Origin: Alphaproteobacteria bacterium
Lineage (GTDB): Bacteria; Pseudomonadota; Alphaproteobacteria; Sphingomonadales; Sphingomonadaceae
Assembly: GCA_018823905.1 (NCBI GenBank)
Contig: JAHJHL010000153.1
Coordinates: 1-63,804, forward strand
Direction of reading: 5' to 3'
DNA length: 63,804 nucleotides
Shown here: one piece after another, positions 1-10,232 of the stretch
How positions within the stretch are numbered: the first letter of the stretch is position 1
How the letters are laid out: each line of letters opens with the position of its first letter
Notes under the pieces: model-generated
Databases searched by the model: none
What the model saw: only the letters and a program-made list of their open reading frames with translations
Told to the model about the DNA's origin: nothing
Position numbers and translations under genes: made by a program

Positions 1-55
1 CCCTCCGTCAGCGCCTCGCGCTGCCACCTCCCCATCGCTACGCGACAGGGAGGAT
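1..55. repeat. REP-like palindromic repeat, partial copy at window edge
   Basis: This 55-base segment matches 21606-21660 at 53 of 55 positions, with differences at about 15 and 40. It is the right half of a longer nested inverted repeat seen complete at 21525-21660; the left half would lie outside the window. It sits just past the 3' end of the leftward ABC permease gene, as expected for an intergenic REP-type element. Family membership is inference; the match was read directly. Confidence 0.8.
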
Positions 56-99
56 CAACGGCCTCTGCTGGTCGCTAGCCGCCGCTCGGCGATGCAGCC

Positions 100-1347
100 T
101 TAGGACTTGTTCTTCTTTCGCCAGAATTTCCAGCTGCTGCCGCCGCTGAGCACCCCGGCGCGGAAGAGGCGGACCGAGAGGAAGATCACGAGCGCGACCC
201 AGATCGCCTGCCAGCCGAGCGCGAGCAGGTGGACCGCCTTGCTGTCATCGGTCGCGGCGCGCGCCGCCATGGCGAGCGGTGACGAGAAGGGGAAAATCTG
301 TGCGATCGTCGACAGGCTGCTGCCCGGGGCGCTCGCCGCCGCGGTCGACAGGCTGAACATGCCGACCTGGAAGATCGTGATCGGCAGGCTGAGCATCTGG
401 ATCTCGCGCACCGTCGCCGCCTGCGCGCCGACGCCGAGGAACACCGCGCCGAGGAGAAGGAAGGACAGGATGAAATAGACAAAACCCATGCCGAGGAAAA
501 ACGGCCAGCCGGTCGCGGGCGCCGCGGTGAGGGCGGCGGTGGCCTTGCTCGCGCTCTGCACCGACGCGAGCGCGGCCGGATCGATCTGCAGCGCGGTGAC
601 CAGCCCACCGGCGAGCGCCATCACCAACCAAAAGGCGATGAACAGCACCGCGACGCCCAGAAAGCCGAGCAGCTTGCCGAGGAAGACGCTTTCGAGCGGC
701 ACCGCGGCGGCGAGGATTTCGATGACCTTGTTGCCCTTTTCCTCGGCGAGCGAGCTGACCGTCTGGCCCGCGAGCAGGAGCGTGAGCAGGAAGATGATGA
801 AGACCGCGCCGAAGCCCAAGGATTGCTGGAGCGCGATGCTGGTGCCGCCGCTGGACAAGGCTTCGAATTTGGGTGCCACCGGGGGTAGCGGCCCTGCGGC
901 CTTCGATCGCAGGACATCGTCGGCGAGCAGCGCGAGATAATGGCCGGCGTTGCTGTCCGCCTCGCGCTCGACGATGCGCGGGGCGGCGAGCGGACCGCTG
1001 AGCACGGCATAGGTGTCGCTGCCCTTTTCGCGCGCGATGGCGACCGGGTCGGTGGTGGCGGGGCTGGCAATCCGGACCTCGAGCACCGGCACGCGGCGCG
1101 CAACGCTCGCGCGCAGCCGTGCGTCGGCGGCGCGCAGTGCTTCGACATCGTCGGCGCCGACCACCGCGACGATGCGCCCGGCGCCGCGCGCGCTGTCGGC
1201 GAGCTGCGAGGCGCCCATGCCCCCCGCGAGCCCCATGCCGACCATGAACAGCGGCGCGAGCAGGAACAACAGGAAGGTCGGGGTGGCGACGATCGCCAGA
1301 AAGTCGCGGCGCGCGATGACGAGCATATTCTTGAGGAAGGGGGTCAT
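100..1347 (-). CDS. ABC-2 type transporter permease (NatB-like)
   Basis: This 415-residue membrane subunit of an ABC exporter resembles the NatB/ABC-2 family. A first transmembrane helix lies at about residues 18-40, followed by a soluble extracytoplasmic domain to about 170. A cluster of hydrophobic helices runs from about 175 to 400. The stretch EEKGNKVIEIL just after the second helix is characteristic of ABC-2 permeases. Its start codon overlaps the stop of the upstream ATPase gene by 4 bases, so the two are one operon and presumably one transporter. The family includes Na+ and drug exporters; the substrate cannot be read from the sequence. Confidence 0.88.
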   Translation of the reverse strand: MTPFLKNMLVIARRDFLAIVATPTFLLFLLAPLFMVGMGLAGGMGASQLADSARGAGRIVAVVGADDVEALRAADARLRASVARRVPVLEVRIASPATTDPVAIAREKGSDTYAVLSGPLAAPRIVEREADSNAGHYLALLADDVLRSKAAGPLPPVAPKFEALSSGGTSIALQQSLGFGAVFIIFLLTLLLAGQTVSSLAEEKGNKVIEILAAAVPLESVFLGKLLGFLGVAVLFIAFWLVMALAGGLVTALQIDPAALASVQSASKATAALTAAPATGWPFFLGMGFVYFILSFLLLGAVFLGVGAQAATVREIQMLSLPITIFQVGMFSLSTAAASAPGSSLSTIAQIFPFSSPLAMAARAATDDSKAVHLLALGWQAIWVALVIFLSVRLFRAGVLSGGSSWKFWRKKNKS

Positions 1348-2297
1348 GCCAGCGCCTCCTCGACCGCGTCGGTTCCCGCATCGGCGTCGAAACTCGCATC
1401 GACCTGGCGGACGATATGGACAAAGGCGTCGTGGAGCGCGGGACGGGTGATCGACAGCCCCGCAACGCCGAGGCCGCTGCCCGTGATCCGCGCCAGCAGC
1501 GGTTCGACGTCGGCATCTTCGATCGGGAAAAACCAGCTATCGCCGCGCGGTTCGGCACCGGCGGGGAGCAGCGCCGCGATCGCCGTCGCGTCGGCGTCGG
1601 CGCGCGGTGTGTAGCGCACCTGCATCGGCAGCAGTCCGCGTGCGTCGTCGACCGTGCCTTCGAAGCGGCGCTGCGAGCGCGCGATGATCGCCAGCCGGTC
1701 GCACAGGCGCTCGGCATGTGCCATGACATGGGTCGAAAACAGGATCGTCGCGCCGCGGTCGCGCTCGCGGCGGACGAGCATTTCAAGCCGTTCCTGATTG
1801 ACCGGATCGAGGCCCGAGAAAGGTTCGTCGAGGACGATGAGGTCGGGGGCGTGGACGATCGAACCGATCAACTGGATCATCTGCGCCATGCCCTTCGACA
1901 TTTTGCGGATCTTTTCGTCGATCACGCGTTCGAGCCCGAGTTCGGTCATGAAGGTCGCGGCGCGGCGGCGGCCTTCGGCCCAGTCGAGCCCGCGCAGCGC
2001 GCCCATGAAGGCGATCGCCTCGCGCGCTTTCATCCCGGGATACAGGCCGCGTTCCTCGGGCAGATAGCCGATGCGATGGCGCACCGCCTGCGGCCGTTCG
2101 CCAAAGACGCGGCTGCTGCCTTCGTCGGGGTCGATGATGCCCAGCGTCATCCGCAGGCTGGTGGTCTTGCCCGCACCATTGGGGCCGAGTACGCCATAGA
2201 TGCTGCCCGTCGGCACCGTCAGGCTGACGTCGTCGACCGCCTTGAAATCGCCGAAATATTTGGTGAGGCCTTTGGCCTCGACGCTGAAATCGTTCAA
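1344..2297 (-). CDS. ABC transporter ATP-binding protein (NatA-like)
   Basis: This 317-residue nucleotide-binding subunit has all the expected motifs. Walker A is GPNGAGKTT at residues 38-46, the signature is MSKGMAQ at 133-139 (a variant of LSGGQ), Walker B is LIVLDEP at 153-159, and the switch histidine is in STH at 188-190. The extra domain after about residue 215 is typical of DUF4162-type C-termini on ABC-2 ATPases. It pairs by translational overlap with the permease and is divergent from queG. It powers export by the paired permease; the cargo is unknown. Confidence 0.9.
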   Translation of the reverse strand: MNDFSVEAKGLTKYFGDFKAVDDVSLTVPTGSIYGVLGPNGAGKTTSLRMTLGIIDPDEGSSRVFGERPQAVRHRIGYLPEERGLYPGMKAREAIAFMGALRGLDWAEGRRRAATFMTELGLERVIDEKIRKMSKGMAQMIQLIGSIVHAPDLIVLDEPFSGLDPVNQERLEMLVRRERDRGATILFSTHVMAHAERLCDRLAIIARSQRRFEGTVDDARGLLPMQVRYTPRADADATAIAALLPAGAEPRGDSWFFPIEDADVEPLLARITGSGLGVAGLSITRPALHDAFVHIVRQVDASFDADAGTDAVEEALA

Positions 2298-2364
2298 GCT
2301 GCGGTCCCTGATCTGATTGTCCGCAAGCTATGGCACGGACGGACGGCTCGCGTATAGAGCGGCA

Positions 2365-3417
2365 ATGGTTGCCGAAGCCTTGCCTGCATTGGAAGACCGC
2401 CTGGAGGCGGTGGCGCGCGCGCATGGCTTTGTCGCGTTCGGGATCGCCGATGCTAGCGCGGCGCCGCAGACCGCCGAGCGATTGAACCAGTGGCTTGCCG
2501 AGGGACGGCACGGCGACATGATCTGGATGGAAAGCCGCGCGGCGCAGCGGGGATCACCCAAAGGACTGTGGCCTGAGGTGCGGTCGGTGATCGCGCTGGG
2601 GATGAGCTATGCCCCGGCGCAGGATCCGCTGGCGCTCGCTGAGCACCCCGACCGCGGGCGGATCTCGGTCTATGCGCAGGGCGGTGACTATCATGACGTC
2701 GTCAAACGGGCCATGAAGGCGGTCGCGCGCTGGCTGGTGGCCGAAGCGCCGGGGGCCGAAGTCAAGGTGTTCGTCGATACCGCGCCGGTGATGGAAAAGC
2801 CGCTATCGGCGGCGGCGGGGCTCGGCTGGCAGGGCAAGCACAGCAATCTGGTCAGCCGCGAGCATGGCAGTTGGCTGTTCCTTGGGGCGATTTATACGAC
2901 GCTGGAGTTGGCCCCGAGCAATCCGGGGCGTGATCGTTGCGGCAGTTGTTCGGCGTGCCAGGATGCCTGCCCGACACAGGCATTCCCGGCGCCATACCAG
3001 GTCGATGCGCGGCGTTGTATTTCCTACCTGACGATCGAGCACAATGGGCCGATCCCGCTCGACCTGCGCCGTGGCATCGGCAACCGCGTTTATGGCTGCG
3101 ACGATTGTCTGGCGGTCTGTCCGTGGAACAAATTTGCCGAGACCGCGCACGCGCACCGCGCCTTCCTGCCACGCGCCGAGCTGGTGGCGCCGTCGCTTGC
3201 CGACCTGCTCGCGCTCGACGATGCGGGGTTCCGGCAGGTGTTCGCGGGGTCACCGATCAAGCGCATCGGGCGCGGGCGGATGGTGCGCAACGCCGCGATT
3301 GCCGCGGGGAACAGCGGTGATGCGGGGTTTCGGCCGGTGCTCGAGCGGCTGGCGGAGGATGACACGCCGATGGTGGCGGAGGCAGCGCGCTGGGCATTGG
3401 ATGAATTGCCGCTATGA
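2365..3417 (+). CDS. queG: Epoxyqueuosine reductase QueG
   Basis: QueG reduces epoxyqueuosine to queuosine in tRNA, the last step of queuosine synthesis, using cobalamin and two [4Fe-4S] clusters. The ferredoxin-like cysteines are visible as [12 protein letters not shown] and CDDCLAVCP, separated by about 45 residues. The likely catalytic Asp lies in [11 protein letters not shown] at about residue 138. The reading frame stays open upstream to a TTG at 2317. The ATG at 2365 is preferred because it gives a 350-residue protein beginning right before the conserved N-terminal domain. A HEAT-like C-terminal tail is present. Confidence 0.92.
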   Translation: MVAEALPALEDRLEAVARAHGFVAFGIADASAAPQTAERLNQWLAEGRHGDMIWMESRAAQRGSPKGLWPEVRSVIALGMSYAPAQDPLALAEHPDRGRISVYAQGGDYHDVVKRAMKAVARWLVAEAPGAEVKVFVDTAPVMEKPLSAAAGLGWQGKHSNLVSREHGSWLFLGAIYTTLELAPSNPGRDRCGSCSACQDACPTQAFPAPYQVDARRCISYLTIEHNGPIPLDLRRGIGNRVYGCDDCLAVCPWNKFAETAHAHRAFLPRAELVAPSLADLLALDDAGFRQVFAGSPIKRIGRGRMVRNAAIAAGNSGDAGFRPVLERLAEDDTPMVAEAARWALDELPL

Positions 3418-3424
3418 CGTCAGT

Positions 3425-3808
3425 CTAGCGGCGCAGCGCCTCGATGCAGCTTGGCACATTGGCATCGCGGCCGTCGGGGGTGCGCGCGTCGACATGGGTC
3501 GCAAGCGCGTCGGCCCCTTGTTTCGGCGCGTAATAATAGATGTCGAGGATGCAGGCGGCGCCCGCGAACTGCAATTTGCGCGCTGCGCCTTCGGCGACGT
3601 CAAGGCGCGGCTTGCCGAACAGACTGAGCGCCGAATTGGCCGAGCGGCCGATCAAGCTGTTGTTCTGGACCGGGCGCGGTGCGGTGATCGGGCCTGCGGC
3701 GGGCGGCGCCTTGGGCGGGGTGGCGCGCGGAATCGCGTTACCGGCGCAGCCGCCGAGCAGCAAGGCGAGGCCGGTGAAAATCGCCAAGCGATTGTTGTTG
3801 ATCATCAC
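3425..3808 (-). CDS. Small putative lipoprotein, unknown function
   Basis: This 127-residue protein has a lipoprotein signal: a hydrophobic stretch ending in LLLGGC puts the lipidated Cys near residue 21. A Pro/Ala-rich linker follows, then a short domain with two further cysteines (AACILD and VPSCIE) that could form a disulfide. The domain end DIYYYAPKQG resembles no family I can name. It overlaps by 4 bases with the EI24 gene upstream, so the two are cotranscribed. It is convergent with queG. Function is unknown; probably an inner-leaflet outer-membrane or periplasmic lipoprotein. Confidence 0.72.
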   Translation of the reverse strand: MMINNNRLAIFTGLALLLGGCAGNAIPRATPPKAPPAAGPITAPRPVQNNSLIGRSANSALSLFGKPRLDVAEGAARKLQFAGAACILDIYYYAPKQGADALATHVDARTPDGRDANVPSCIEALRR

Positions 3809-4485
3809 TTCCGGTCCCCGCGCTGCAAATGGAGCATGTGGACGGCCATAGCGGCGCTGACGATCGGCGCCAACAGATTGGCGATGGGGACCACAAAGCT
3901 TGCGGCGGACAGCAGCCCGAGCGACCAGCGCGCGGGTCGGTCAAGCCGCGGTCGGTCGGGGTGGCGCGCCAGCACCATCGCCTCGAGATCGCGGCCGAGC
4001 AGCAGGCCGTTGACGAACAGCGCAAAGATCGGGGTCCCGATGCTGGTGACGAGCAGCAGGATATAGATCGGCAGCGCGAGCAGGTTGCCGCCGATCAGCC
4101 GTACCACCGACGCAAGCGCAAGGCGGATATTCTGCCGCCAGCCGACATCGACGGCGCGGGCGGCGGCGTCGGGATAATGGCGTCCCTCGACATCGGCGAC
4201 GATCGCATCGGCGAACAGCCCGACGACGACGATCGCGACGGCGCGGAACAACAGCCAGCTGCCCGCGATGATCGCGAGGATGACGAGTAGCCCCGCCATG
4301 TCGCGCTCGGTCGCGCCGAACCATTGCCAATGATCGAGCGCCCAGCGCGCCGCGAAATAGATCGCTGCGCCGACGACGATCAGCAGGAGGAGGGTGAGCG
4401 CCAGACTTTGCAGCAGGATGCGCAGCACGCGCGGGTTCGGCACATCGCGGAGCGCGAGCAGAAAGGCGTGGACGGCGCGGGTCAT
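3805..4485 (-). CDS. EI24 domain-containing (CysZ-like) membrane protein
   Basis: This 226-residue integral membrane protein has four to six hydrophobic segments, at about residues 25-45, 70-105, 130-165 and 185-215. Its layout and length match the EI24/CysZ-like family (PF07264), whose best-known member CysZ supports sulfate uptake; no sulfate role can be inferred here. The gene overlaps the lipoprotein gene downstream and is divergent from the adenosine-kinase-like gene. The family call rests on the overall pattern, not on a diagnostic motif. Confidence 0.7.
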   Translation of the reverse strand: MTRAVHAFLLALRDVPNPRVLRILLQSLALTLLLLIVVGAAIYFAARWALDHWQWFGATERDMAGLLVILAIIAGSWLLFRAVAIVVVGLFADAIVADVEGRHYPDAAARAVDVGWRQNIRLALASVVRLIGGNLLALPIYILLLVTSIGTPIFALFVNGLLLGRDLEAMVLARHPDRPRLDRPARWSLGLLSAASFVVPIANLLAPIVSAAMAVHMLHLQRGDRK

Positions 4486-4593
4486 ACTAGGGGGATGCGA
4501 GGGGGCAGGGCGCGCGTCAAGCGCCGCGCTTGCCTTGATCGGCCCGCATCCCTAAAGCGCGGCAACTTTTTTCCGCGCAGCACAGGATATTTT

Positions 4594-5592
4594 ATGGTCG
4601 CCACCGCCCGTTTCGACGTCGTCGCCATCGGCAATGCCATCGTCGACGTTCTTGCCCGCGCCGACGACGCGCTGATCGAGCGTGAAAATCTGGTCAAGGG
4701 ATCGATGCGGCTGATCGACGCCGACGAGGCCGAGCGGCTGTACGCGGCGATGGGACCGGCGATCGAAATGTCGGGCGGCAGCGCGGCGAACACCCTGGCC
4801 GGCATGGCGGCGCTGGGGCGCCGCTGCGGCTTTATCGGTCAGGTCGCCGACGATCAGCTGGGGCATGTGTTCACGCATGACCTCACCGCGCTGGGGGTCG
4901 CGTTCGATACCCCGGCGCAGGCCAGCGGCGCGCCGACCGCGCGCTGCCTGATCCTTGTTACCCCCGACGGTCAGCGGACGATGAACACCTTTCTGGGTGC
5001 GTCGCAAAATCTCGGCCGCGAATCGCTCGACGCGGCGCTGATCGCCGACGCTGACATCCTCTATCTCGAAGGCTATTTGTGGAACGCCGATGCCTCGCGC
5101 GCGGCGATGGCGGAAGCGATCGGGCTGGCCAAGGCGGCGGGCCGCCGCGTCGCTTTCACCCTCTCCGACACGTTCGTCGTTGCCGGGCACGGCGAGGATT
5201 TCCGCCGCATGACCGCGGCGCGCGAGATCGACATCCTGTTCGCCAATGAGGCCGAGCTGCTCGTGCTGGCGCGGGAAGACGATTTCGACGCCGCGCTGGC
5301 CAAGGTTGCCGCCGATGTGCCGCTGCTCGTCGCGACGCGCGGTGCGCATGGCGCGGTCGCGGTGACGAACGGCGAGCGCACCGAGGTCGCCGCAGAACCG
5401 ATCGACGATGTCGTCGATACGACCGGCGCGGGAGACCTCTTCGCCGCCGGTTTCCTGGCGGGTCTGGCCGAAGGCCGCCCGATCGCCGATTGCCTGACGA
5501 TGGGCGCGCTGTGCGCGCGCGAAATCATCGCACAGGTCGGCCCGCGCGCGCAAACCGACCTGCGCGCCAAGGTTGCTGAACGGCTCGGCTAG
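4594..5592 (+). CDS. PfkB-family carbohydrate/adenosine kinase
   Basis: This 332-residue ribokinase-fold kinase most resembles alphaproteobacterial adenosine kinases. The N-terminal GGSAANTLAG substrate-binding loop is at about residues 55-64. The C-terminal PfkB signature DTTGAGDLFAAGF is at about 272-284, with the catalytic Asp in GAGD. The open frame extends upstream to 4324, but those 90 codons are Arg/Asp-rich antisense-like sequence. The ATG at 4594 starts MVATARFDVVAIGNAIVD, the normal family N-terminus. It would phosphorylate adenosine to AMP for purine salvage; another nucleoside or sugar cannot be excluded. Confidence 0.85.
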   Translation: MVATARFDVVAIGNAIVDVLARADDALIERENLVKGSMRLIDADEAERLYAAMGPAIEMSGGSAANTLAGMAALGRRCGFIGQVADDQLGHVFTHDLTALGVAFDTPAQASGAPTARCLILVTPDGQRTMNTFLGASQNLGRESLDAALIADADILYLEGYLWNADASRAAMAEAIGLAKAAGRRVAFTLSDTFVVAGHGEDFRRMTAAREIDILFANEAELLVLAREDDFDAALAKVAADVPLLVATRGAHGAVAVTNGERTEVAAEPIDDVVDTTGAGDLFAAGFLAGLAEGRPIADCLTMGALCAREIIAQVGPRAQTDLRAKVAERLG

Positions 5593-7121
5593 GCCGTCGG
5601 GACGGGCTCTGCCGTTTCGGGTTGTTTCTTGAACAGCGCGCGATCGGCGGGGCCGAAACCGCGGGTCCAGATCAGCCACGAATAGATGCCGAGGATCACC
5701 GGCACGCCGATCAGCAGCTCGGCCCATTCGGGCAGCTGTGTCGCGCCCCAGCCGAGAATGGCGGCGCCCGCGGTCGCCCACACGAGCGCCCAACGCAGGC
5801 TGTTGACCGGCGCGCCCAGGACATGCGCGAGCAGCCGGGCTTTCACCACCGACGCGAAACCCAAAGCGAGCATCAGTGCGAGCGCAACCGCCGCGGCATA
5901 AGTGATTGGCGGCCAGCCCATCGATTTGGCGATCAGGATCAGCGTGACGCTGAATATCGCCTGCAACGCCAACGTCGCCATGCTGATCAAAAGGTTACGG
6001 TGGCGCGCGACATAGACGAGCGCCGCCTCGCTGACGACCGCGGTCGCGGCGACGACTTCGGCGGCGAGCAGGAAGGCGAGCGCCGCGGTACCGCTGACAA
6101 ATTCGGGGCCAACAAGGCCCATGACAGCCTCGCCCGGGATGCCGAGCGCGAGCGCGACCCCGGCCTGCGCGGCGATGATCCAGAAGCCGACCTGGCTGAC
6201 TTGTGCCGCCACGGCGGCAAGCCGCTTTTCGGCAAGGTTGCGGGTGATGACCGGGCCAAGGATCGGCTCGAAGCTAGTTTTCAGCTTTTGCGGCAGCGAG
6301 GCGACCTGCTGCGCCATATAATAAATGCCGTAGATAGTCGGCGAGGTGAACTGGCCGAGGATGAACAGGTCGAGGCGGCGCGTGCCCCATTCGATCGCGT
6401 CGGCGGCGGCGAGCGGGGCGTTGCGCCGCGCAACTGCGATCAGGTGCGCGGGGTGCGGCTGCCAGCCGCGCGGGCCGCCATAGTGACGCAGCATCGGGAT
6501 CAACGCGGTGAGGAAGGCGCCGAGCATCGCGGCGGCGTAGGACAGCATCAGCCCGTCGCTGATCGATACGAACCAGAAACCAGCGGCGGCGGCGCTGATC
6601 ACCCAGGGCTCCACGATCGCGCGCGCCCGCACCGTCGCGCCGATGTCGAAGCGGTAAGCACAGGCGGCGAGCGCGATATCGGTCCCGGCAATGGCAAAGA
6701 CGAGCAGCGCCATCCAGCGGTCGGCGCCGCCGATGTCGCCCGCGGGATACATGAGTTGCGGAAAGGCAAAGAGCAGCGCCGATCCCGCCGCGGAGGCGAG
6801 AAAGGCGACGAACATCCCGTCCCACACCACGGTGCGATGATCGGCGCCGTTGATGCTCAATTGCTCGGCGAGGCCGCGCTTGAGCCCGAGCGTGGCAAGC
6901 TGCGCGACCAGCTCGATGACGAGCACAGCAAAGGCAAAGCGCCCGACCGCTTCGGGACCATACCAGCGTCCGGCGACATAAAGGAAAGGCAGGCGCGCCA
7001 CGAGGCGCAGGATGAAGCCGAAGAAATTGGTCCGCCCGCCCTTGGCGAGCGCGGCGGTATCGGCGTCGCCCGATGGGGCTGCTGGCGATGCGGGCGCGGC
7101 TGCGCTGTCCGTCTGGCTCAA
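5589..7121 (-). CDS. MOP-superfamily polysaccharide/lipid flippase
   Basis: This 510-residue protein has about 12-14 hydrophobic segments across its length and the general look of the Wzx/MurJ-like MOP exporter superfamily. An Arg in the first helix region (FILRLVARLPFLYVAGRWYG) and a long hydrophilic N-terminus fit oligosaccharide flippases. Its stop overlaps by 4 bases with that of the convergent kinase gene. No glycosyltransferases flank it, so this is an orphan flippase far from the EPS cluster that begins at 27 kb. Lipid-linked glycan transport across the inner membrane is inferred. Confidence 0.78.
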   Translation of the reverse strand: MSQTDSAAAPASPAAPSGDADTAALAKGGRTNFFGFILRLVARLPFLYVAGRWYGPEAVGRFAFAVLVIELVAQLATLGLKRGLAEQLSINGADHRTVVWDGMFVAFLASAAGSALLFAFPQLMYPAGDIGGADRWMALLVFAIAGTDIALAACAYRFDIGATVRARAIVEPWVISAAAAGFWFVSISDGLMLSYAAAMLGAFLTALIPMLRHYGGPRGWQPHPAHLIAVARRNAPLAAADAIEWGTRRLDLFILGQFTSPTIYGIYYMAQQVASLPQKLKTSFEPILGPVITRNLAEKRLAAVAAQVSQVGFWIIAAQAGVALALGIPGEAVMGLVGPEFVSGTAALAFLLAAEVVAATAVVSEAALVYVARHRNLLISMATLALQAIFSVTLILIAKSMGWPPITYAAAVALALMLALGFASVVKARLLAHVLGAPVNSLRWALVWATAGAAILGWGATQLPEWAELLIGVPVILGIYSWLIWTRGFGPADRALFKKQPETAEPVPTA

Positions 7122-7197
7122 GCCCGCCGCCCCTTCTGCTGATCCCCGGCGCGCAGTCTAGCGCGATGCGGGGGTGCAGGCAATTCTCTGCTAAAGC

Positions 7198-8190
7198 TCA
7201 CCGACCCTCGGATCGCAGCGGGCGGCTGAGCAGGGCATGAATGGCGTCTGCCACGCGTGTTTCCCCTGCAACGAGCCGCGCCACGGTATCGCAGATCGGC
7301 ATGTCGATGCCGTCGGCGCGCGCTGCCGCGGCGATCACCGGAGCGCTGAACGCCCCCTCGGCGACGGTACGGCGATCGGCCATCAGCGTGGCGGCATCGT
7401 CGCCGCGGCCGAGTCCCTGGCCGAGCGCGAAGTTGCGCGAATTGGATGAGGTACAGGTGAGGACGAGGTCGCCGAGCCCGGCGAGCCCCGCGAGCGTCTC
7501 CGCCTGCGCGCCGCGCGCCAGCCCGAAGCGCGTCATTTCGGCAAAGCCGCGGCTGATCAGCGCGGCGCGCGCATTGAGCCCGAGCCCGGCGCCGTCGACG
7601 ATGCCGCAGGCGATGGCGAGGATATTCTTGATCGCGCCGCCAATCTCGGCGCCGATGACGTCGGTCGAGACATAGGGACGGAAATGCGGCCGTGCGATCG
7701 CGCCTGCGATGGCGGCGGCAAGGTCGGGATCGGCGGCTGCGAGGGTGATTGCGGTCGGTAGGCCCGCGGCGACTTCATGCGCGAAGGTCGGTCCCGACAA
7801 CACCGCATGCGGCCGCTGCGGCGCCAGCTCGCGTGCCATGTCGATTGGGAAGGCAAAGCTGCCCGCCTCCATCCCCTTGCTGCAAAAGATGAGGGGCGCG
7901 TCGCCCGCGGGCAGTTCGGCGAGCACAGCGCGCAGAAACGGCACCGGCACGACGACGAGCAGCGCGTCGCAAGCTGCCATGTCGGTGAGTGCGCTGGTTG
8001 CGGTCAACGAGGCCGAGAGAGCCGCGCCGGGCAGAAACACCGGATTGCGATGCTCGGCGTTGATCGCGGCGACAACATCCGCTTCGCGCGCCCACAGCCG
8101 TACCGGCGCGCCATCGGCGGCGAGCAGCTGCGCCAGCGCGGTCCCCCACGCGCCGCCGCCGATAACGCCGAAGTTGCGATATGACGTCAT
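7198..8190 (-). CDS. gpsA: NAD(P)-dependent glycerol-3-phosphate dehydrogenase
   Basis: GpsA reduces dihydroxyacetone phosphate to sn-glycerol 3-phosphate, the backbone of membrane phospholipids. The 330-residue protein opens with the Rossmann motif [13 protein letters not shown]. It has the CSKGMEAG segment and the [14 protein letters not shown] region carrying the catalytic Lys. The C-terminal [14 protein letters not shown] is a GpsA signature. The frame is open 50 codons further upstream inside tsaD, but ATG at 8188-8190 gives the standard length. That start overlaps the tsaD stop by 4 bases, indicating translational coupling. Confidence 0.95.
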   Translation of the reverse strand: MTSYRNFGVIGGGAWGTALAQLLAADGAPVRLWAREADVVAAINAEHRNPVFLPGAALSASLTATSALTDMAACDALLVVVPVPFLRAVLAELPAGDAPLIFCSKGMEAGSFAFPIDMARELAPQRPHAVLSGPTFAHEVAAGLPTAITLAAADPDLAAAIAGAIARPHFRPYVSTDVIGAEIGGAIKNILAIACGIVDGAGLGLNARAALISRGFAEMTRFGLARGAQAETLAGLAGLGDLVLTCTSSNSRNFALGQGLGRGDDAATLMADRRTVAEGAFSAPVIAAAARADGIDMPICDTVARLVAGETRVADAIHALLSRPLRSEGR

Positions 8191-9221
8191 GCTTTCACTC
8201 CCGCCCCGCGCACGGTTTCGGCGTCTGGATCTAGCGGCCAGCGTGGGCGCGCGGCGACTGACAGATCGTCGAAAAGCCCCGCGGCGAAGCGCTCGGCGCC
8301 GGCCCAGGCGATCATCGCGCCATTGTCGGTGCACAGCCATAGGGGCGGCGCGACGAAGGGGCGGTCGTGGCGTGCGGCAAGATCGGTCAGCGCGGTGCGG
8401 ATCGCACTATTGGCGGCAACCCCGCCCGCGACGACGAACGCCGTCGCGTCGGGACAGGCGGCGAGCGCGATGCGGCTGCGATCGATCAGGCAATCGACGA
8501 CCGCCTGCTGGAACGAGGCGGCGAGGTCGGGGATGCTGTGCGCGCCAGTGGCGACGGCGCGCGCGACGGCGCTTTTGAGCCCCGCGAAGGAGAAATGCGG
8601 CTCGGCGCTGCCGACGAGCGGGCGCGGCAGCGGTACCGCGTGCGGATTGCCGTCCCGTGCGATGCGCTCGACCGCGGGACCGCCGGGGTAGCCGAGCCCG
8701 AGCAGCTTGGCGGTCTTATCGAACGCTTCGCCCGCGGCATCGTCGATCGTGGTGGCGAGACGGCGATAATCGCCGACCCCCTTGACCAGCAGCAACTGGC
8801 AATGGCCGCCCGAGACGAGCAGCAGCAGATAGGGAAATTTGAGGTCGGGATCGACGAGCCGCGGCGACAGCGCATGGCCCTCGAGATGGTTGACTGCGAT
8901 CAGCCGCTTGTCCGCGGCGTGCGCGAGCGCCTTGCCGGTCACCAGCCCCACCATAACCCCGCCGATCAGCCCGGGTCCGGCGGTCGCGGCAATCGCGTCG
9001 ACGTCGGCGAGCGACACCCCGGCATCGGCGAGCACCCCGGCGACGATCGGGGCGAGGCGATCGACATGCGCGCGCGCGGCGATTTCGGGAACGACGCCGC
9101 CGAAGGGACTGTGCTCGGCCTCCTGTCCCGCAACGCGGTGCGCCAAAATGCGCCGATTGCCGTCGACAAGCGCTGCTGCAGTTTCGTCGCAGCTTGATTC
9201 GAGGCCAAGGATCAGAGTCAT
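8187..9221 (-). CDS. tsaD: tRNA N6-threonylcarbamoyladenosine synthase subunit TsaD
   Basis: TsaD transfers the threonylcarbamoyl group from TC-AMP to A37 of ANN-decoding tRNAs, working with TsaB and TsaE. The 344-residue protein begins [18 protein letters not shown], the canonical start. It carries the metal-binding HxxxH in [10 protein letters not shown] at about residues 110-118, [10 protein letters not shown] at about 137, and the ATP-binding [10 protein letters not shown] near residue 265. The frame is open far upstream to 9905, antisense to hemC, and that extension is not credible. It is divergent from hemC with a 63-base gap. Confidence 0.96.
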   Translation of the reverse strand: MTLILGLESSCDETAAALVDGNRRILAHRVAGQEAEHSPFGGVVPEIAARAHVDRLAPIVAGVLADAGVSLADVDAIAATAGPGLIGGVMVGLVTGKALAHAADKRLIAVNHLEGHALSPRLVDPDLKFPYLLLLVSGGHCQLLLVKGVGDYRRLATTIDDAAGEAFDKTAKLLGLGYPGGPAVERIARDGNPHAVPLPRPLVGSAEPHFSFAGLKSAVARAVATGAHSIPDLAASFQQAVVDCLIDRSRIALAACPDATAFVVAGGVAANSAIRTALTDLAARHDRPFVAPPLWLCTDNGAMIAWAGAERFAAGLFDDLSVAARPRWPLDPDAETVRGAGVKA

Positions 9222-9284
9222 ATTATTGCGTGTTCCTTTACCCGCCCCTTTATCGGCAGGGCAAGCCGCGCTAGCAGCGACGCG

Positions 9285-10232
9285 ATGAATGAGCTTCCGA
9301 CCCCCCAGAACCCGCTGCGTATCGGCACCCGCGCGTCGCCGCTGGCAATGGCGCAGGCGCATATGACCGTGGCGGCTCTGATCGTGGCGCATGATCTTGC
9401 GCCCGAAGCGCTGGAGATCGTGCCGATGACCGCGACCGGCGACCGCATCCAGGACCGCGCGCTCGCCGAGGTTGGCGGCAAGGAGTTGTGGACGCGTGAG
9501 CTGGATGCGGCGCTCGATGCCGGGGTGATCGATATCGCCGTTCATTCGCTCAAGGACGTCGAGACGCTGCGCGATGCGCGCTTCGCGCTGGGCGCGATGC
9601 TCGAACGCGCCGATCCGCGCGACCGGCTGGTGGTGCGCGAGGGCATTGCGGCGATGAGCATCGCCGACCTGCCGCACGGCGCCCGGCTGGGGACAAGCAG
9701 TCCGCGCCGCGCCGCGCAGATCCGGCGAATCCGCCCCGATGTGGCGCCGGTGCTGCTGCGCGGCAATGTCGCGACGCGGCTGGCGAAGCTGGCGGCGGGC
9801 GAGGCCGATGCGACCTTGCTCGCGGCGGCGGGGCTCGATCGGCTGGGGATGCATGCGGTCGGCACGGCGCAGGACGCCGCGGTGCTGCTGCCCGCGGCAT
9901 CGCAAGGCGCGATCGGCATCGAGTGCCGCGCCGACGATGGCGACACGCTTACGCTATTGCTGGCGATCGATCATGCGCCGACGCACCGCGCGGTGGCGGC
10001 GGAGCGCGCCTTTCTGGCCGCGCTGGGCGGCGACTGCCGCTCGCCGGTCGCGGCGCACGCGCATTGGCGCGATGACGGCATGTTGCAACTCGACGCCGAG
10101 ATTTTCTCCGAAGACGGCGCCGACCATGCGGCAGGGCATGCGCTGATCGATCATGACGATGCGGCGGCGGCGCTGGCGCGGCGGTTGCTCGATGACGCCC
10201 CCGATACGGTGCGGCGGCTGTTTACGGCATGA
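9285..10232 (+). CDS. hemC: Hydroxymethylbilane synthase (porphobilinogen deaminase)
   Basis: HemC condenses four porphobilinogens into hydroxymethylbilane in tetrapyrrole synthesis. The 315-residue protein has the N-terminal [12 protein letters not shown] signature. It also has the SLKDVE segment and [15 protein letters not shown] in the cofactor-binding face. Cys251 in LGGDCRSP should carry the dipyrromethane cofactor. Length is normal for the family. It is followed with a 4-base overlap by hemD, the next enzyme in the pathway. Confidence 0.96.
   Translation: MNELPTPQNPLRIGTRASPLAMAQAHMTVAALIVAHDLAPEALEIVPMTATGDRIQDRALAEVGGKELWTRELDAALDAGVIDIAVHSLKDVETLRDARFALGAMLERADPRDRLVVREGIAAMSIADLPHGARLGTSSPRRAAQIRRIRPDVAPVLLRGNVATRLAKLAAGEADATLLAAAGLDRLGMHAVGTAQDAAVLLPAASQGAIGIECRADDGDTLTLLLAIDHAPTHRAVAAERAFLAALGGDCRSPVAAHAHWRDDGMLQLDAEIFSEDGADHAAGHALIDHDDAAAALARRLLDDAPDTVRRLFTA

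Noticed and set aside
245..1786. Long leftward frame antisense-shifted to the ABC genes
   Set aside because: Rich in Arg/Ser/Ala and crossing both ABC genes; explained by high GC and the real overlapping genes.
4552..5793. Long leftward frame opposite the adenosine kinase gene
   Set aside because: Arg/Gly/Asp-rich shadow of the kinase gene; no motifs and no ribosome site.
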